In this document: piece after piece, positions 12,615 through 23,029 of the stretch
Layout: every line of letters begins with the position of its first letter
How positions within the stretch are numbered: position 1 is the first letter of the stretch
DNA from: Azolla caroliniana
Taxonomy: Eukaryota; Polypodiophyta
Direction of reading: 5' to 3'
Assembly (NCBI GenBank): GCA_043228905.1
Contig: JBHGNT010000012.1
Span: 14,756,001-14,820,000, forward strand
Length of the DNA: 64,000 bases
Notes under the pieces: model-generated
Told to the model about the DNA's origin: nothing
Databases searched by the model: none
What the model saw: only the letters and a program-made list of their open reading frames with translations
Made by a program: the position numbers and the translations under genes

Positions 12615-13107
12615 TGTTGAACGTTCGATCCCCGAACGTTCTATCAAAAATTGTGGAGTACGAATGGAATACTAAATTACTCCTACGTAGACAAACGATA
12701 CAATATACTTGTATCATGATCGACTAATTGGTATAAAACAATTATGATTAGTATATAAATGAACAAAATCCGAAATGGAAATAATATTTTGAACAACACC
12801 ACACAGGTCTTTACTACTAACTAATAACTATATTAACTTCCAAAATAGACGACGTTGTTACAATGCTCTTGGTTCCATTTGATAGGTAACCCGAGAGGCT
12901 AACTGATTAAGAATTACAACTTGCCTTATTGGTAAGAACTATTAAAACTCTAACCAACTCTAATATTCGTAATTACTTTTTATCTAGTCGGCGAAATTGC
13001 TGACTCATCGATCCGCCTCGTCGATCTGACTCTGACTCTGTCTTTTCCGAACATTTTCGACTCTGACGCTTTCATACTTGTCTGACGCCTTCCATGACTA
13101 GCTAACA
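12615..13107 (-). repeat. T2 3' LTR (Tat/Athila-like family)
   Basis: Plus-strand ends are TGTTGAAC and GCTAACA, giving a 493 bp LTR whose coding orientation is minus. The sequence just upstream in the minus sense (GTGCCAAC before the LTR start) matches the corresponding site of the T4/T3 LTR (GTGCCAGG before 49911), which fixes orientation and end. No partner LTR is in the window. Confidence 0.72.
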
Positions 13108-13109
13108 GT

Positions 13110-13807
13110 TGGCACGCCTGTGGGTCAGGTCCTGGCCCGATCGAACCCAGGGTTATGGTCTACTCTTGATAATCGGGTTGGGGTCGTCGTCCATATCATC
13201 CTCGTCATCGTCATGTAGAATATCAAACAATGATGGTTCCTCCTCGTCGCCGTGGTCGGTGTTGGTGTCGTCGTCGGCGATGCCTTCTTCTTCGTCAGCG
13301 TTCTAGGCTGTTGGTGGTTGTTGTGATGTTGTTGGGGCTTTGAGGTTTGGTGTTTGACTTCATTTGGTTTGTTCATAACAATCTAATTGGACAGAAGTGT
13401 CAATTTCATGCTTAACAAATTCCTGCATTAGCCAAGTTATCTCTTCCCGATGACTAGCATCCATGTCATACAAGTCTCTAACAATATCTTCTTGTATGGT
13501 GGATATTGCTTCCTCTATCATTTTGAAGAATCTTGGCCCCTGTGTTTTTCGGTTATCCCTATCGGCACACAAGATTTGTAATTCTTCTGCCTGTGCCGAC
13601 CAGGTCTTCCATCCTTTGTCGAGTGAGTCGGATACTAGTTTTAAAGTGTTGAGTTTGTGGCGATTTAGTATTGCTCTGATTTTTTCTTCGCCCATACTCG
13701 CATTGTATTGTGTCGCAGCCAGTTGCTTTTGTAAGTCTTTTATCTGTGCATTTGTCGCTCCTTCTGCTTGCATGAGTTTTGCTTCGACTACCAATAGATC
13801 TAGTCTT
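13110..13807 (-). pseudogene. T2 coiled-coil ORF3, C-terminal part
   Basis: Minus-strand reading frame with long heptad-like helices (residues of the stretch 13360-13807), then a low-complexity, strongly acidic tail ending near FDILHDDDE. It aligns with the T4 coiled-coil ORF at 50046-51697 (shared WSAQA, RADAENR-like and acidic-tail features). Two stops lie in the tail. At 13807 it is interrupted by the DNA transposon; its reading frame continues at 23034-23057. Confidence 0.78.
13804..13807. repeat. Target-site duplication of the DNA transposon (TCTT)
   Basis: TCTT lies directly outside the left TIR and again directly outside the right TIR at 23030-23033. Deleting the element with one TCTT rejoins the coiled-coil ORF in frame (minus strand ...AAA AGA CTA GAT...), and the joined region matches the paralogue near 50800. 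Confidence 0.88.
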
Positions 13808-13843
13808 AACACGTTCGCGTTCACAAGTGGAAGGATCGCGCAT
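13808..13843 (+). repeat. Left terminal inverted repeat
   Basis: 36 bp, outer end AACACGTTCGCG, inner end GCGCAT. Pairs with 22994-23029 with one C/T mismatch. A direct repeat TGGAAGGAT occurs inside it (13828) and again just internal to it (13847). Confidence 0.93.
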
Positions 13844-14165
13844 AAATGGAAGGATAAGGGAAATTTTAGGGTTTTTTCAATGATTTTACAAAACACATTG
13901 ATACCAGTATCATACAAGTTCAAACATACTATGAAAAAGGTTAAAAATCCACTATTTTCGTGATTTAGAAGTAACTAAAAAAAGACGAATTTCAAAAACA
14001 TACATTCTCAATTTATATCACAAACTTTACAACCAATGTTATTTTATAAGAAACGATTTTTGGGAAATCATAAGAATTCAAAACACATGATTTTATATTA
14101 CTCGATTTGTTACAAGCGGAATGTAGTTACACTTAATAGCCAAATATACATTCATGATCACTCCT
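13844..14165. other. Left subterminal region of the transposon
   Basis: AT-rich, no ORF supported. It holds the 3' flank of the leftward gene between its terminal stop (14166-14168) and the TIR. Confidence 0.6.
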
Positions 14166-16946
14166 TTACGGAGAATCACTACTATAACTAATATACAATG
14201 ACGATTCCTCCTCATCATCCTCGGATGTACCAATCAGTGCATTATCTTCGTCATAAACCAAATGGTTTGACTCTAGATTATATGTAGCAGATCTCGTTTG
14301 CCTTTGACTCGAGCCACCTTGTAGACCTGGTAATTTTTCTTTTATTATATCTATTGTTGACTTCCTTAATCATCCGGCTTTTGTAAGTGTGAAGTCGTGC
14401 ACGATGATATCCACATCAGAGATATCAAGGGTCGAGGTGTTACGAATGTTTCGCTTCCTCTTCCTACCTCCCCTTCTTGTTTGGCATTCAATCATCTCCA
14501 ATGTATACTTACCTGTAAAAGCATTTGCACTTCTAGTGTTGTACCAATGAACATTTATAGACTTGATCGTGTTTTCTATTTCATGCATTAGCACTTCTAG
14601 AATTTTACCAACCCAAAATTGGTGGCCATGTGAGTTCTCATCAGCCGGCGTTGCAATCAACATCCCCGCGGTGAGCTCTTGCAAATTTCCTTGCCATCTA
14701 GCTTCGGCTGCTTTGGTCATCCTTGGTCCCACATAAATGTCTCTTTGTTGTGGATGGACCAAGCTGTCATTAATCGCATTTACTAGTCGCTCCGGACTTC
14801 TATTTACGCGATCATGTTGCAGCGACCATGTGAATGGCGTTTCCAAATTCCAATTATCAACAGATACACAATTGTCTATAATTTCTTTCTGATCACTATA
14901 AAATACATCCCACCATGACGTGTCTTGTTGTGCGGCATATTTCTTGGCGGCCTCAATATGCTTTCTTTTTTCTTCTAAGGCTTGGAGCCATGACCGTTTT
15001 TGTTCTAATACCAAGTCGCTCTGCAACTGTCCTTTCTTCTCAATTGGCATTTGCTTAGCTCCATGGACAATTGTACTCGGCATACAAAGTAATAACTAGC
15101 AACCACCTTCAGGTTCCCATGTTGTAGAAGATGAATATTGTTTAGCATACAAAAGTGTAGAACCACTTATTCCATTTTTCTTTATCAAAAAAATGTGATT
15201 GAAACTTATATTGTTTAACTGAGCAAGCACTTTAACATTCCCACCACCCCCATCTAATATATATCTCTTAAAGTCATATACCTCCTTCAAGTGTACCACT
15301 TTTGGGCGTGGTGTATATGCATCACAAATGACATCAAATAGTTTAGGTAAAGTGAAAGCATCATGCCGAGACAACTGTCTGGAGAATGTGCTAAACATCT
15401 GATCTATATGGTCATGTGTGTGGCCAACCAAAAGGAAATTGACTTTCACTTTCCTAAACAATTCTAGGTTGACCAACATACTTAGATAGCCAAATACAGT
15501 TGAATTTTTGTTCTCTCTAGCAGTATTGTCCAATTAAATGTATAGAACAGGGGGGAAAGGTTGTCCCCAAGACATCAAAACTCGGTGAATCACTGTAACT
15601 GTTAGGTTAGGGTCATTGTGAACATTGGGGTAAGTAATGAAGACGTGAGGTCGAACAGACCTATTATAAGCCAAGCATCCCACCAAGTGCATTTGAACAA
15701 GGCACTCATCATTGACATCTTTGGGGAGCCTCCGCATATGCGGCAAGCATGTCTTCTTCTGGTCCATGCCATCTATCATTAAGCACATGTATTGTTCAGG
15801 CCTCTTCAAACACTTCTCTCTATGATGCATCGCCTTCCTTCGTTCTAAGGATTGTGCCTCACGATGCTCTTGTAGTAACTTCTTACTTGTATCCTTTTCC
15901 ATTGATGTCTTTGCACCTTTAGCCAAACTTTTAAGATTTGCACAAATGGAGCAATACCCCATACGTACTTTACGAGGAATAATAACATTTGAAAACCGAG
16001 CTCTCCATAATCTTGTGAATTGGCTATAGGTGATAGACTTATTACGTGAGCCCAGCATTTCAGATCGATAGACATCATAAACTTCCCGACGGGTATAATT
16101 ATCAGAAAGATGCATCCTACCTGTAGTGGGCATTACTTCACAATTTAACTGAAAGTAAGTTTTCATCCAGCCAATAGCTAGTCTTCCAATTGCACCTTTC
16201 ATACTTGGAACCTCTTTACAATTGAGCATCTGATCCCCGCTAAGTAGACGTTGTTGTACTCTATGTAGCCGCATGTTACTAACACATAACACAATTTTGA
16301 ATGCAACTCTACATATCTGTTGCGCATGGAAGATATAATACTCGAATGATACTTTGATCCCCGTACATTTGTCAGATACTAGTTGCATATGTGATCCGAG
16401 GTAAGTGTCTTGCTCATCACCGGTCATCGAAAAATAGTATCGCCTTAATTCTCGCAACTTTGATTTTCCAATCATAGACATACAACCACAGGCACAACAT
16501 ATTTTGTTGACATCAAATCCAATCTGTTTATCTGATGTCACCAAGCTAAATCTAGCCAGACGAATTCTTCGTGGGATTCTTCTAATATGCATAGGGCTCC
16601 CAGATTTCTCTTCCTGCATAGAGGTTGGCGTAACCTTGTTACAGTCTAATTCTCTGTTCTGACCATTGCCAATGTTATTCAATGTTTCCTGGGCACTTCC
16701 TTCATTCTCGGTATCTTTATTAATATCGTATTCTTCAATAGAGAACTCTTCACATGTGTCATTATTTACATTCCCTGTAGATGAGCTCAAACAATATTCT
16801 TCGATAGAATATGGTGAGTCGGTCGAAAGACAATATTCTTCAATCGAATATGGTGACTCTGTTGACAAACAATACTCTTCAGTAGAAAACGATGGGTCTG
16901 ATGACAAACAATATTCTTCAATCGAGAACGGTGAATCTTCACTCAT
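14166..16946 (-). pseudogene. DUF7869-type DDE-like protein (candidate transposase), three in-frame stops
   Basis: One frame runs from the ATG at 16946 to TAA at 14166-14168 (927 codons including stops), without frameshift. It is interrupted by TAA (15534-15536), TAG (15096-15098) and TGA (14370-14372). Each could derive from CAA, CAG or CGA by one C-to-T change. Features in order: N-terminal 13-residue repeats; a Cys cluster (CCACGCM); the F-RLW-RF...CSICANL block; MIDGMDQ with D392; an LDN...ENKN motif with D473 right after the first stop; and GHTHDHIDQMFS (residues 508-519). The spacing of Asp residues suggests an RNase H-fold DDE enzyme. The family is, I believe, DUF7869, common in some protists, animals and seed-free plants. 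Introns do not explain the stops, because conserved motifs flank the first directly. Confidence 0.82.
16785..16934 (-). repeat. 39 bp tandem repeats coding SIEEYCLS units
   Basis: The N-terminus of the DUF7869-type protein has four 13-residue repeats (consensus SPYSIEEYCLSTD) at residues 5-54, and a degenerate fifth (FSIEEYD) near residue 70. Glu-Glu-Tyr-Cys is the invariant core. The pattern looks like recent codon-level duplication; the acidic/Tyr motif may be a short binding motif, which is speculation. Confidence 0.88.
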
Positions 16947-17617
16947 GGCTTAAGGTCTAGATAGGGCTCTCTAAGTTATACTCCTCTCTAACCATATACT
17001 CCTCCCTAAACATGAACTTCTCTCTAAACAAAAGCCAAACCAATAGAATGTCTATATTATGTAATATTCTATTAATACAATACATCTAAAAATTATTTTT
17101 AATAAAGTAATTTAACTTAAATTATCAATCATTATATAAACTAGATCTAAATGATGTTAAATCAAGTAAAATATAAAACTAATCATTAACAAGCCTTGAA
17201 TATGTTGGATTAATGTTAAAATCATTGGCTAATTAATGACACCCATTTTGATATAGAACGTCTCACTCATTGGTTCTTTAATGCTCACCATTTTAAATAT
17301 TAGACTTATCAATCATTGGTTAATTCATGCCCACATCTTTAATACATAGCATTTGAGAGTCATAAAATTTGTTGCTTTTAGTAATCAATCATTGGTACAT
17401 TCATGAACCTCTATCATTGTCTCCTTCATAACCTTTGAAGTGATTGTAGGTTGTTATGACTATAAAAGATTGATCAATATGTTAGTTTGACTTTGTAATC
17501 ATTAATACAATCATAAGTTACTCTAGTTAATGTGACTATGGTTACCAACTAACTATCCTCAAAGTTACCAACATTGGTTAAGGTGACTATGGTTACTTTA
17601 ACCATGGGTTCAATCCC
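16947..17617. promoter_or_regulatory. Divergent promoter region with four CCAAT-type repeats
   Basis: Intergenic region between the two divergent genes. TCATTGG, i.e. CCAAT on the minus strand, occurs at 17222-17228, 17267-17273, 17313-17319 and 17389-17395, each followed by a similar TTNATG-type tail. This is a regularly repeated promoter-like motif. Both genes start outward from here, so shared control is plausible. Confidence 0.5.
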
Positions 17618-17626
17618 TATAAATAG
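17618..17626 (+). promoter_or_regulatory. TATA box of the methyltransferase gene
   Basis: TATAAATAG, about 150 bases before the ATG at 17769, in the right place for transcription start near 17650. Confidence 0.6.
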
Positions 17627-17646
17627 GAAGACCTCATCATATTTCA

Positions 17647-17720
17647 CTCACCAGAGCGTACAGAGCGTACAGAGCACACAGAACACAGAGAGCACACAGA
17701 GCACACAAAGCACTCAGAGC
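17647..17720 (+). repeat. CAGAGCACA-type short tandem repeat in the 5' leader
   Basis: Eight or so imperfect copies of a CAGAGCrYA unit lie between the presumed transcription start and the ATG. An open frame runs through it but starts in a repeat and is probably leader sequence. Confidence 0.6.
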
Positions 17721-17768
17721 ACAAAGCTCGAAAGCGCGATCTCCGCCTCCACTTCAACACGATCAACC

Positions 17769-20700
17769 ATGTCTTCAAAGAGAATCGAGCGCGAGGACTC
17801 CAGGTAGGCCTCTGACACTGTGGACATTTTTGTAAATATGTTTCGTTTCTCAAGAACTCGATACGGCGTATCGAGTTCATGTATACAATACAAATATTTA
17901 TACACGAACTCGATACGGCGTATCGAGTTCGTGTTTAAAGTGAAGGTTTTAAACACGAACTCGATACGCCGTATCGAGTTCGTGTTTAAAGTGTAGGTTT
18001 TAAACACGAACTCGATACGGCGTATCGAGTTTGTGTTTAAATTTTAAACACGAACTCGATACGCCGTATCGAGTTCGTGTTTAAAACCTACACTTTAACC
18101 ATAAACTCGATACGCCGTATCGAGTTCATGTATACAATACAAATATTTATACACGAACTCGATACGCCGTATCGAGTTTGTGTTTAAAACCTACACTTTA
18201 AACACGAACTCGATACGGCGTATCGAGTTCCGGTTTAAAGTGTAGGTTTTAAACACGAACTCGATACGCCGTATCGAGTTCGTGTTTAAAGTGTAGGTTT
18301 TAAACACGAACTCGATACGCCGTATCGAGTTCGTGTATATAAGAAGGCTTTGAGAGAGAGAAATTGTTTATGGGGTGGAAATGATATCAAATTGTCTGGC
18401 AAAATCAGTCTTTTTTATGTTGACTTTACTTACTTTTAAAGAAATACATGCTCTAATTATAGGTGTTTTATGACCTACTTTAGCTTAAAATAATAGAAAA
18501 TGATCTACAAATTGCCTTCACTATGGCAAATTATCCTCAATATAGGTTTAGAATCTATATAAGTCATACCTACTATTTAAAAGAATATATAACCCGTTTT
18601 ACTTATTACGATATATATTTTCTAAGTTGAATAGCCCTGCCTATAATAGATTTTTGAATATGTTACTGCTCCTGGAAACTGTTCTTCATTATAATATACA
18701 ACTTCAATCTACGTGACTGTCTAACTTATGTTTTTGCATATACTTTCTTAAATAGGTCGTTTGAGAACCTGTCGGACCGACCCGTGAAGAAAATTAAGCT
18801 TCGCATACAAGGTTCTCCAATCGAAGCCCAGACCAAGGTAACTCCTGAGACCATGAAGAGAGGAAAAAAGCTTCTCTTTAACGAAGAGACAAAATCTCAG
18901 CCACATAGTGATGTTAGCCAAAAGAAACTTGTCGCCGCTACTGGAGGCGAAGACCTTCCTGACCGAGATCTAACGGACAAGGAATGGTGTATGCAATATG
19001 TCGACTCAAAGAAAAAAGTCGTATTGTATACAGCAAAGAAGAAGGGTGAGGGGCAGCTTGGAAAAGAAACCCCATTTATGTATGGCCGTATTCTACGATT
19101 TGACTACGAAGATGCAGATTCGGCCAACATACTGGTAATGATAGAGTGCTCCAAGGGGGTACGTAAAGTGTTCCTTTCAGAAGACCTTTTAGTAAAGGAA
19201 TCTTGTGGGCCTGAAGTGTTCAAAAAAGCACTTGATAACTCACAAAACCTGATTGTTACCTTGAGGCCTTATATACAAGGCCATGTAACTCTAAGAGATG
19301 AAGAGCCCTCCCCCTTGAAGGCCACAAAAAAGGTATCCAAAGTCCAGTCAAGACCAGCCAAGAAGAAGACAACGAAAATGTCGGATACGAATTCAACAAG
19401 TGAAAATGAAGAAGAGGATAATAAGGGGACGCCAGGAGCCGAGCTGGCCTCGGGTGTCTTGTCATCCGAGCAGAATAAAATAAGGAGAGAGTTAATGCAA
19501 CGGAAGCTGGTCAGGAAAGGGCAAGTATTTAATTTGCCTATAACACACATCCATCGACCCCCTATTGATGAAAAAACAGGTCGAAGACCACTTGAGATTA
19601 GAGAGCCTCATCGCATGCATGTTCAAAATCTCAAGAAAAAAATGAAAATTAATCCTCATGCCACTGTGGTGCCTTTTATTGTTATGGTGGATCCTGAAGA
19701 ATGTGAAACCATTGAAGATTTTGATATCAGAAAGCATGATCAATATAATTATTTTGTCATTGGTGGATCGCATTCAGCAGAGGCACGTCGACAACTTGTG
19801 AGAGAACATCCAACCACTTTCTTCTTCAAGTATGCCGAGTGCAAAATTTATGTTGGGCTCACAACCGAAGAGGCTAAGCTGTTGGCATGGGACCATAATA
19901 ATGATAATGACTATCGGCAGAAAATGTCGTCTATTGAGCGTATACGGTTCTTCCACCACGAGTATTTAGATGTGAAACAAAAGTTTGGTGTGAAGTTACA
20001 TCCAGGCCTTCGACGTCAATGTCTGCATGAAGTCGGCATTGTGGTAGATGATAATGTTAGGTCCGATGGTCTTCGAAAGTATGAGTCTTGGTTTCAATTG
20101 GCGTTTAGAGATGGAGAAGTATGGGACCTCCAAGATCAAATATTCTCAATGTGGGAGAATAAGGAGGTAAAGGGTCAAGGACAAAAGAAATGTAGGGTTG
20201 ACCCTCAACTAGAATTAAAGTCACAAGCCGCCAAGAAAATTGACTTGACAATTGAAGAAGCGGCAGACGACATGAAGCAGTCTCTATGGAGAGCGATGCA
20301 AGGTATTAAGGACGAGCAGCTTCTTGTGTCGGTTTTGTCAAGGGTTGTGGCGAAAGATTTAAGCCTTGAAGAAATGGTCACTGAGTTCAATAAGTAAGTC
20401 TTTCAAATACTGAAATTGTAGTCTATCTGGTGTAATTCAAAGTTCTAATCTTGATTTCTAATTTTACAGTCATAAGGTGTACATGAAGATCCAAGAAGTT
20501 ATGATGAAACAACTTGGATGTATAACTTGGGAACAAGTGACCGAGGATTATCCTCTAACGTCTTCGTATAAGGCGTTATCAGAGTATTTTATTGCATTCA
20601 AGGATTGGGTTAGTATTCATGTTTTTTCATTACCCTTTCATCATATGTAGAGCTTGTATAATAATACCTGATGTCCTATTGCTTCTATTAGAAACCGTGT

Positions 20701-21981
20701 CGAGGCAAGAAACAAGGAGAAGTTAAGGATATACACGATTTCCCTACATCCTTCCTTGCACATCTCGAGCGAGCCAGAAAAGAAAAGGATCGTCGCTTAG
20801 TCAAGGCGTACGAAATGGAGGAAGATGGCTCGTTTAAAAAATTTAGCCACAAAAAAGATATTACGAGAGATCTTTACTACAATGTGGTTTGCGGTGATGT
20901 CATCGACTTGATCCAGAAGGTGCCAGAGAAGGAATATACGCTAATGATTGCGGATATTCCTTACGGATTTCGAATGGCTGGGTCATCATACAACGATGAA
21001 CCGTTTAGGTTTAAACAATTGGAGAAGATGGTCAAGGATTTCGCTGAGCTAACGACCGCATCCTTGTGGCGAATAGTTGTCTTTCATAGTATGGACCAAG
21101 GGTACTCAGTAGCTCAAGCTTTGAGATCTCGTTGCCATGGCATCGAGAACCTTGCATGGTAAGGATTATTTATAGGTGTCTTTCATTATATTGCAATTCT
21201 TAAGGTTGTTGAATCTATTCTTAACTCGATGAATTATTTTTTATAGGATCAAGACCAATGTAAATAGAGGGCCAACTTTTCGGTTCGTTAATGTCATTGA
21301 ATACATAACGGTTGGCTACTTCGATGAAATTAAAAAACAGAGAATCAAAGAGCATTCTAATGAAGTGGGAGGTTCAAATCTGTTGGTATATCCAGCAGTG
21401 ACTCGGAAATTGCGACATGTCACCACGACAGAACGGGGACTTGTCAACCCATACCAAAAACCTCAACGACTTATGATGCGCTTGATCGAGATGTTTTCTG
21501 TCGAAGGAGACTGGATATTAGATCTCTTTTCTGGCACAGGTATTCCTCGAACTAGGGTAACGATCTTGAGATAACCAATCACTTTTTTTTCGTTTGACAA
21601 CTAAATCGTCTTGTTACTTACATCATAGGAATTACGTCAGCATGTGCATTGAAGCTGTTTAGAAATACAGTTGCATTGGAGAAGGACGAGGACCAAGTTA
21701 TATTTATTAATATGCGGATTAAGGCTTTGTGGGAGTGCCCAGACCAGGATGAGGAGGTCGGTGCAAAGAACCTCGCCAATACAGAAAGGTTTCAACCTGC
21801 TTTGCGAGAGCCTATTCCTCCGTTAGCCGGCGAACCGGGGGAGCTAATAGAGCTTGATGATGAGCTTATAGAAGATATTTCGTTGGCTCGGCTAACAGGG
21901 GAAACCAATGCACGTATAGCCGAAGAGAGTTCTACACAAGATGATGAAGAAAATGACGTTGATGAATTGATTGCTATGTAA
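17769..21981 (+). CDS. ParB/Srx-like domain - DNA N4/N6 methyltransferase fusion, six exons, 974 aa
   Basis: Exons 17769-17803, 18756-20393, 20470-20608, 20692-21158, 21247-21539 and 21629-21981 join in matching phases through GT-AG introns of 952, 76, 83, 88 and 89 bases, giving 975 codons with no internal stop. Residues ~85-160 may be a small beta-rich domain. Lys-rich, acidic linkers follow (~200-240). Residues ~268-410 resemble ParB/sulfiredoxin folds (GGSHSAEARRQL near 347). The methyltransferase part has motif IV ADIPYG (D692-Y695) and then motif I DLFSGTG (D852-G858): IV before I is the beta class. Asp in DIPY favours adenine-N6, but the usual first Pro is Ile. ParB-methyltransferase fusions are typical of bacteria and phages; introns show this one is eukaryotic. 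Likely nuclear. It probably modifies DNA, perhaps the element itself. Confidence 0.9.
17854..18337. repeat. Ten-copy palindrome array in intron 1
   Basis: Ten units start near 17854, 17903, 17949, 18001, 18043, 18099, 18150, 18198, 18249 and 18301. Each has the core arm AACTCGATACG and its reverse complement around one central base (G in four, C in six). In most units pairing extends outwards through CACG and TTAAA to about 20 bases per arm. Spacers are short and occur in both orientations (AAGTGTAGGTTT or its complement); a longer AATACAAATATTTAT spacer occurs twice. All lie inside intron 1 of the methyltransferase gene, so they would be transcribed and spliced out. Confidence 0.97.
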
Positions 21982-22993
21982 TAGACTCTATAAAGAATAT
22001 GACACTGACGATTTGTTAAGATTTCACATTATTAATACAAATTTTGGGTTTTACCTAGTGGATTCTATTCTTTATAATCATCTATATGTTTCAATTTTAT
22101 TTTTATATACTTGATTAGTAGATTTATGATATTGGTTTCACCGCATGCATAGCTGACTACCAAACTTATGGAGAAACATGAACTAGCTTAAATGGAGGCT
22201 GATTTTGGTCCAAGCTAACCTTAACAGAACATGGCCCTATAATTGTTGCCATGACTGTCCATGTTGTTATTATGGATCTTTGTCTTATATTGTTAAAACT
22301 ATTATGTTTCTATTCCATTGCTGCTTAGATTGTGTAGTGTGTTGATAATGGTTCCAGTTGCGTTATCGTTCGGAGTTTGATCTTGTGTGAATCACCTAAG
22401 CAATAGAGTAGATCAATTTTAAATACAGGTATGAAAGCCTAATAGGTTTGTTATTTCCACGACATTATCCTAAAGTTCATTGCCTTACATTGTGCACAAT
22501 TATATACACATATGGTTTGATCCCATATGAACAAACTGAGGAATAGATTAGATCAACTTTTAATATAAGTATTGAATACTTTAATAAGTTAGTTATTCCA
22601 ATCACTTATCCTAATGTGCACTATCCTACATTTTCCACAATTACATACATGCACGTATGGGTCAAAGTATAAATTATATCTCATTTTATTAGTATGGATA
22701 CAAGTACACCTCATATTTTTGTAAAACCTACCTAATTAATATAAGTCTTTAAGTTAGTGTTTCCCTTGTCGCACAATAGTGCCATATTGAGCCATAGTTG
22801 AACTTTATTATGCCTACATTAACTTATCAACATGTCTAAACTTGCATGATTTCTAATGATCTCCACTCGTAGATCTATCATGTATTTTTATATTTGCAAA
22901 TTCTTATCAAGTTGAGGAACATGTGATACTAGTGCATCCAATTATTGTAGAGAGGGTGTATTTTCTTCGTTTTAAGAAGATTCTACAAGTGGA
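21982..22993. other. Right non-coding region of the transposon with a diverged duplication
   Basis: No gene seen. Two imperfect direct copies of ~140 bp lie at 22375-22513 and 22515-22658 (shared words GTTTGATC, TAGATCAA, TTATCCTAA, CACAATTA). The rest is AT-rich 3' flank. Confidence 0.6.
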
Positions 22994-23029
22994 ATGCGCA
23001 ATCCTTCCACTTGTGAACGCGAACGTGTT
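22994..23029 (-). repeat. Right terminal inverted repeat
   Basis: Reverse complement of 13808-13843 with one mismatch. Its inner part overlaps a second inverted repeat with 10 bp arms (ACAAGTGGAA at 22985-22994 and TTCCACTTGT at 23005-23014), so the right end can form an extra stem-loop that the left end lacks. Confidence 0.93.

Larger units (their letters stand above)
13808..23029. mobile_element. 9.2 kb DNA transposon with DUF7869-type gene and ParB-methyltransferase gene
   Basis: Bounded by 36 bp terminal inverted repeats differing at one position and by a 4 bp TSD, and inserted in the coiled-coil ORF of a gypsy element. Inside are two divergent genes sharing a ~670 bp intergenic region: a leftward DDE-like gene (14166-16946) and a rightward six-exon methyltransferase gene (17769-21981). 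A ten-copy palindrome array lies in the latter's first intron. No RT, RNase H or other transposon gene is inside. I do not recognise this element as a described superfamily. The leftward gene is the only transposase candidate, so this copy is probably not autonomous now. Confidence 0.9.

Noticed and set aside
13808-13850. CACTA-type (CACT.. TIR, 3 bp TSD) assignment
   Set aside because: The TIR outer end is AACACG, a 3 bp duplication is not seen at the CACG position, and the gene content differs from CACTA transposases.
14370-15536. Introns in the DUF7869-type gene that would remove the stops
   Set aside because: The frame continues across all three stops, and conserved residues of the LDN motif flank the first stop directly; no donor/acceptor pair removes only the stop.
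16666-16953. Plus-strand ORF with QYSSIEYG repeats
   Set aside because: Antisense of the tandem repeat coding the N-terminus of the DUF7869-type protein.
17854-18337. CRISPR-like array of regularly spaced repeats
   Set aside because: Units are palindromic, spacers are themselves repeated, and the array is inside a spliceosomal intron of a eukaryotic gene with no cas genes.
17769-21981. Bacterial contamination carrying a ParB-methyltransferase
   Set aside because: Five phase-matched GT-AG introns, a TATA box, and TIRs inserted in a plant retroelement show it is part of the eukaryotic chromosome.
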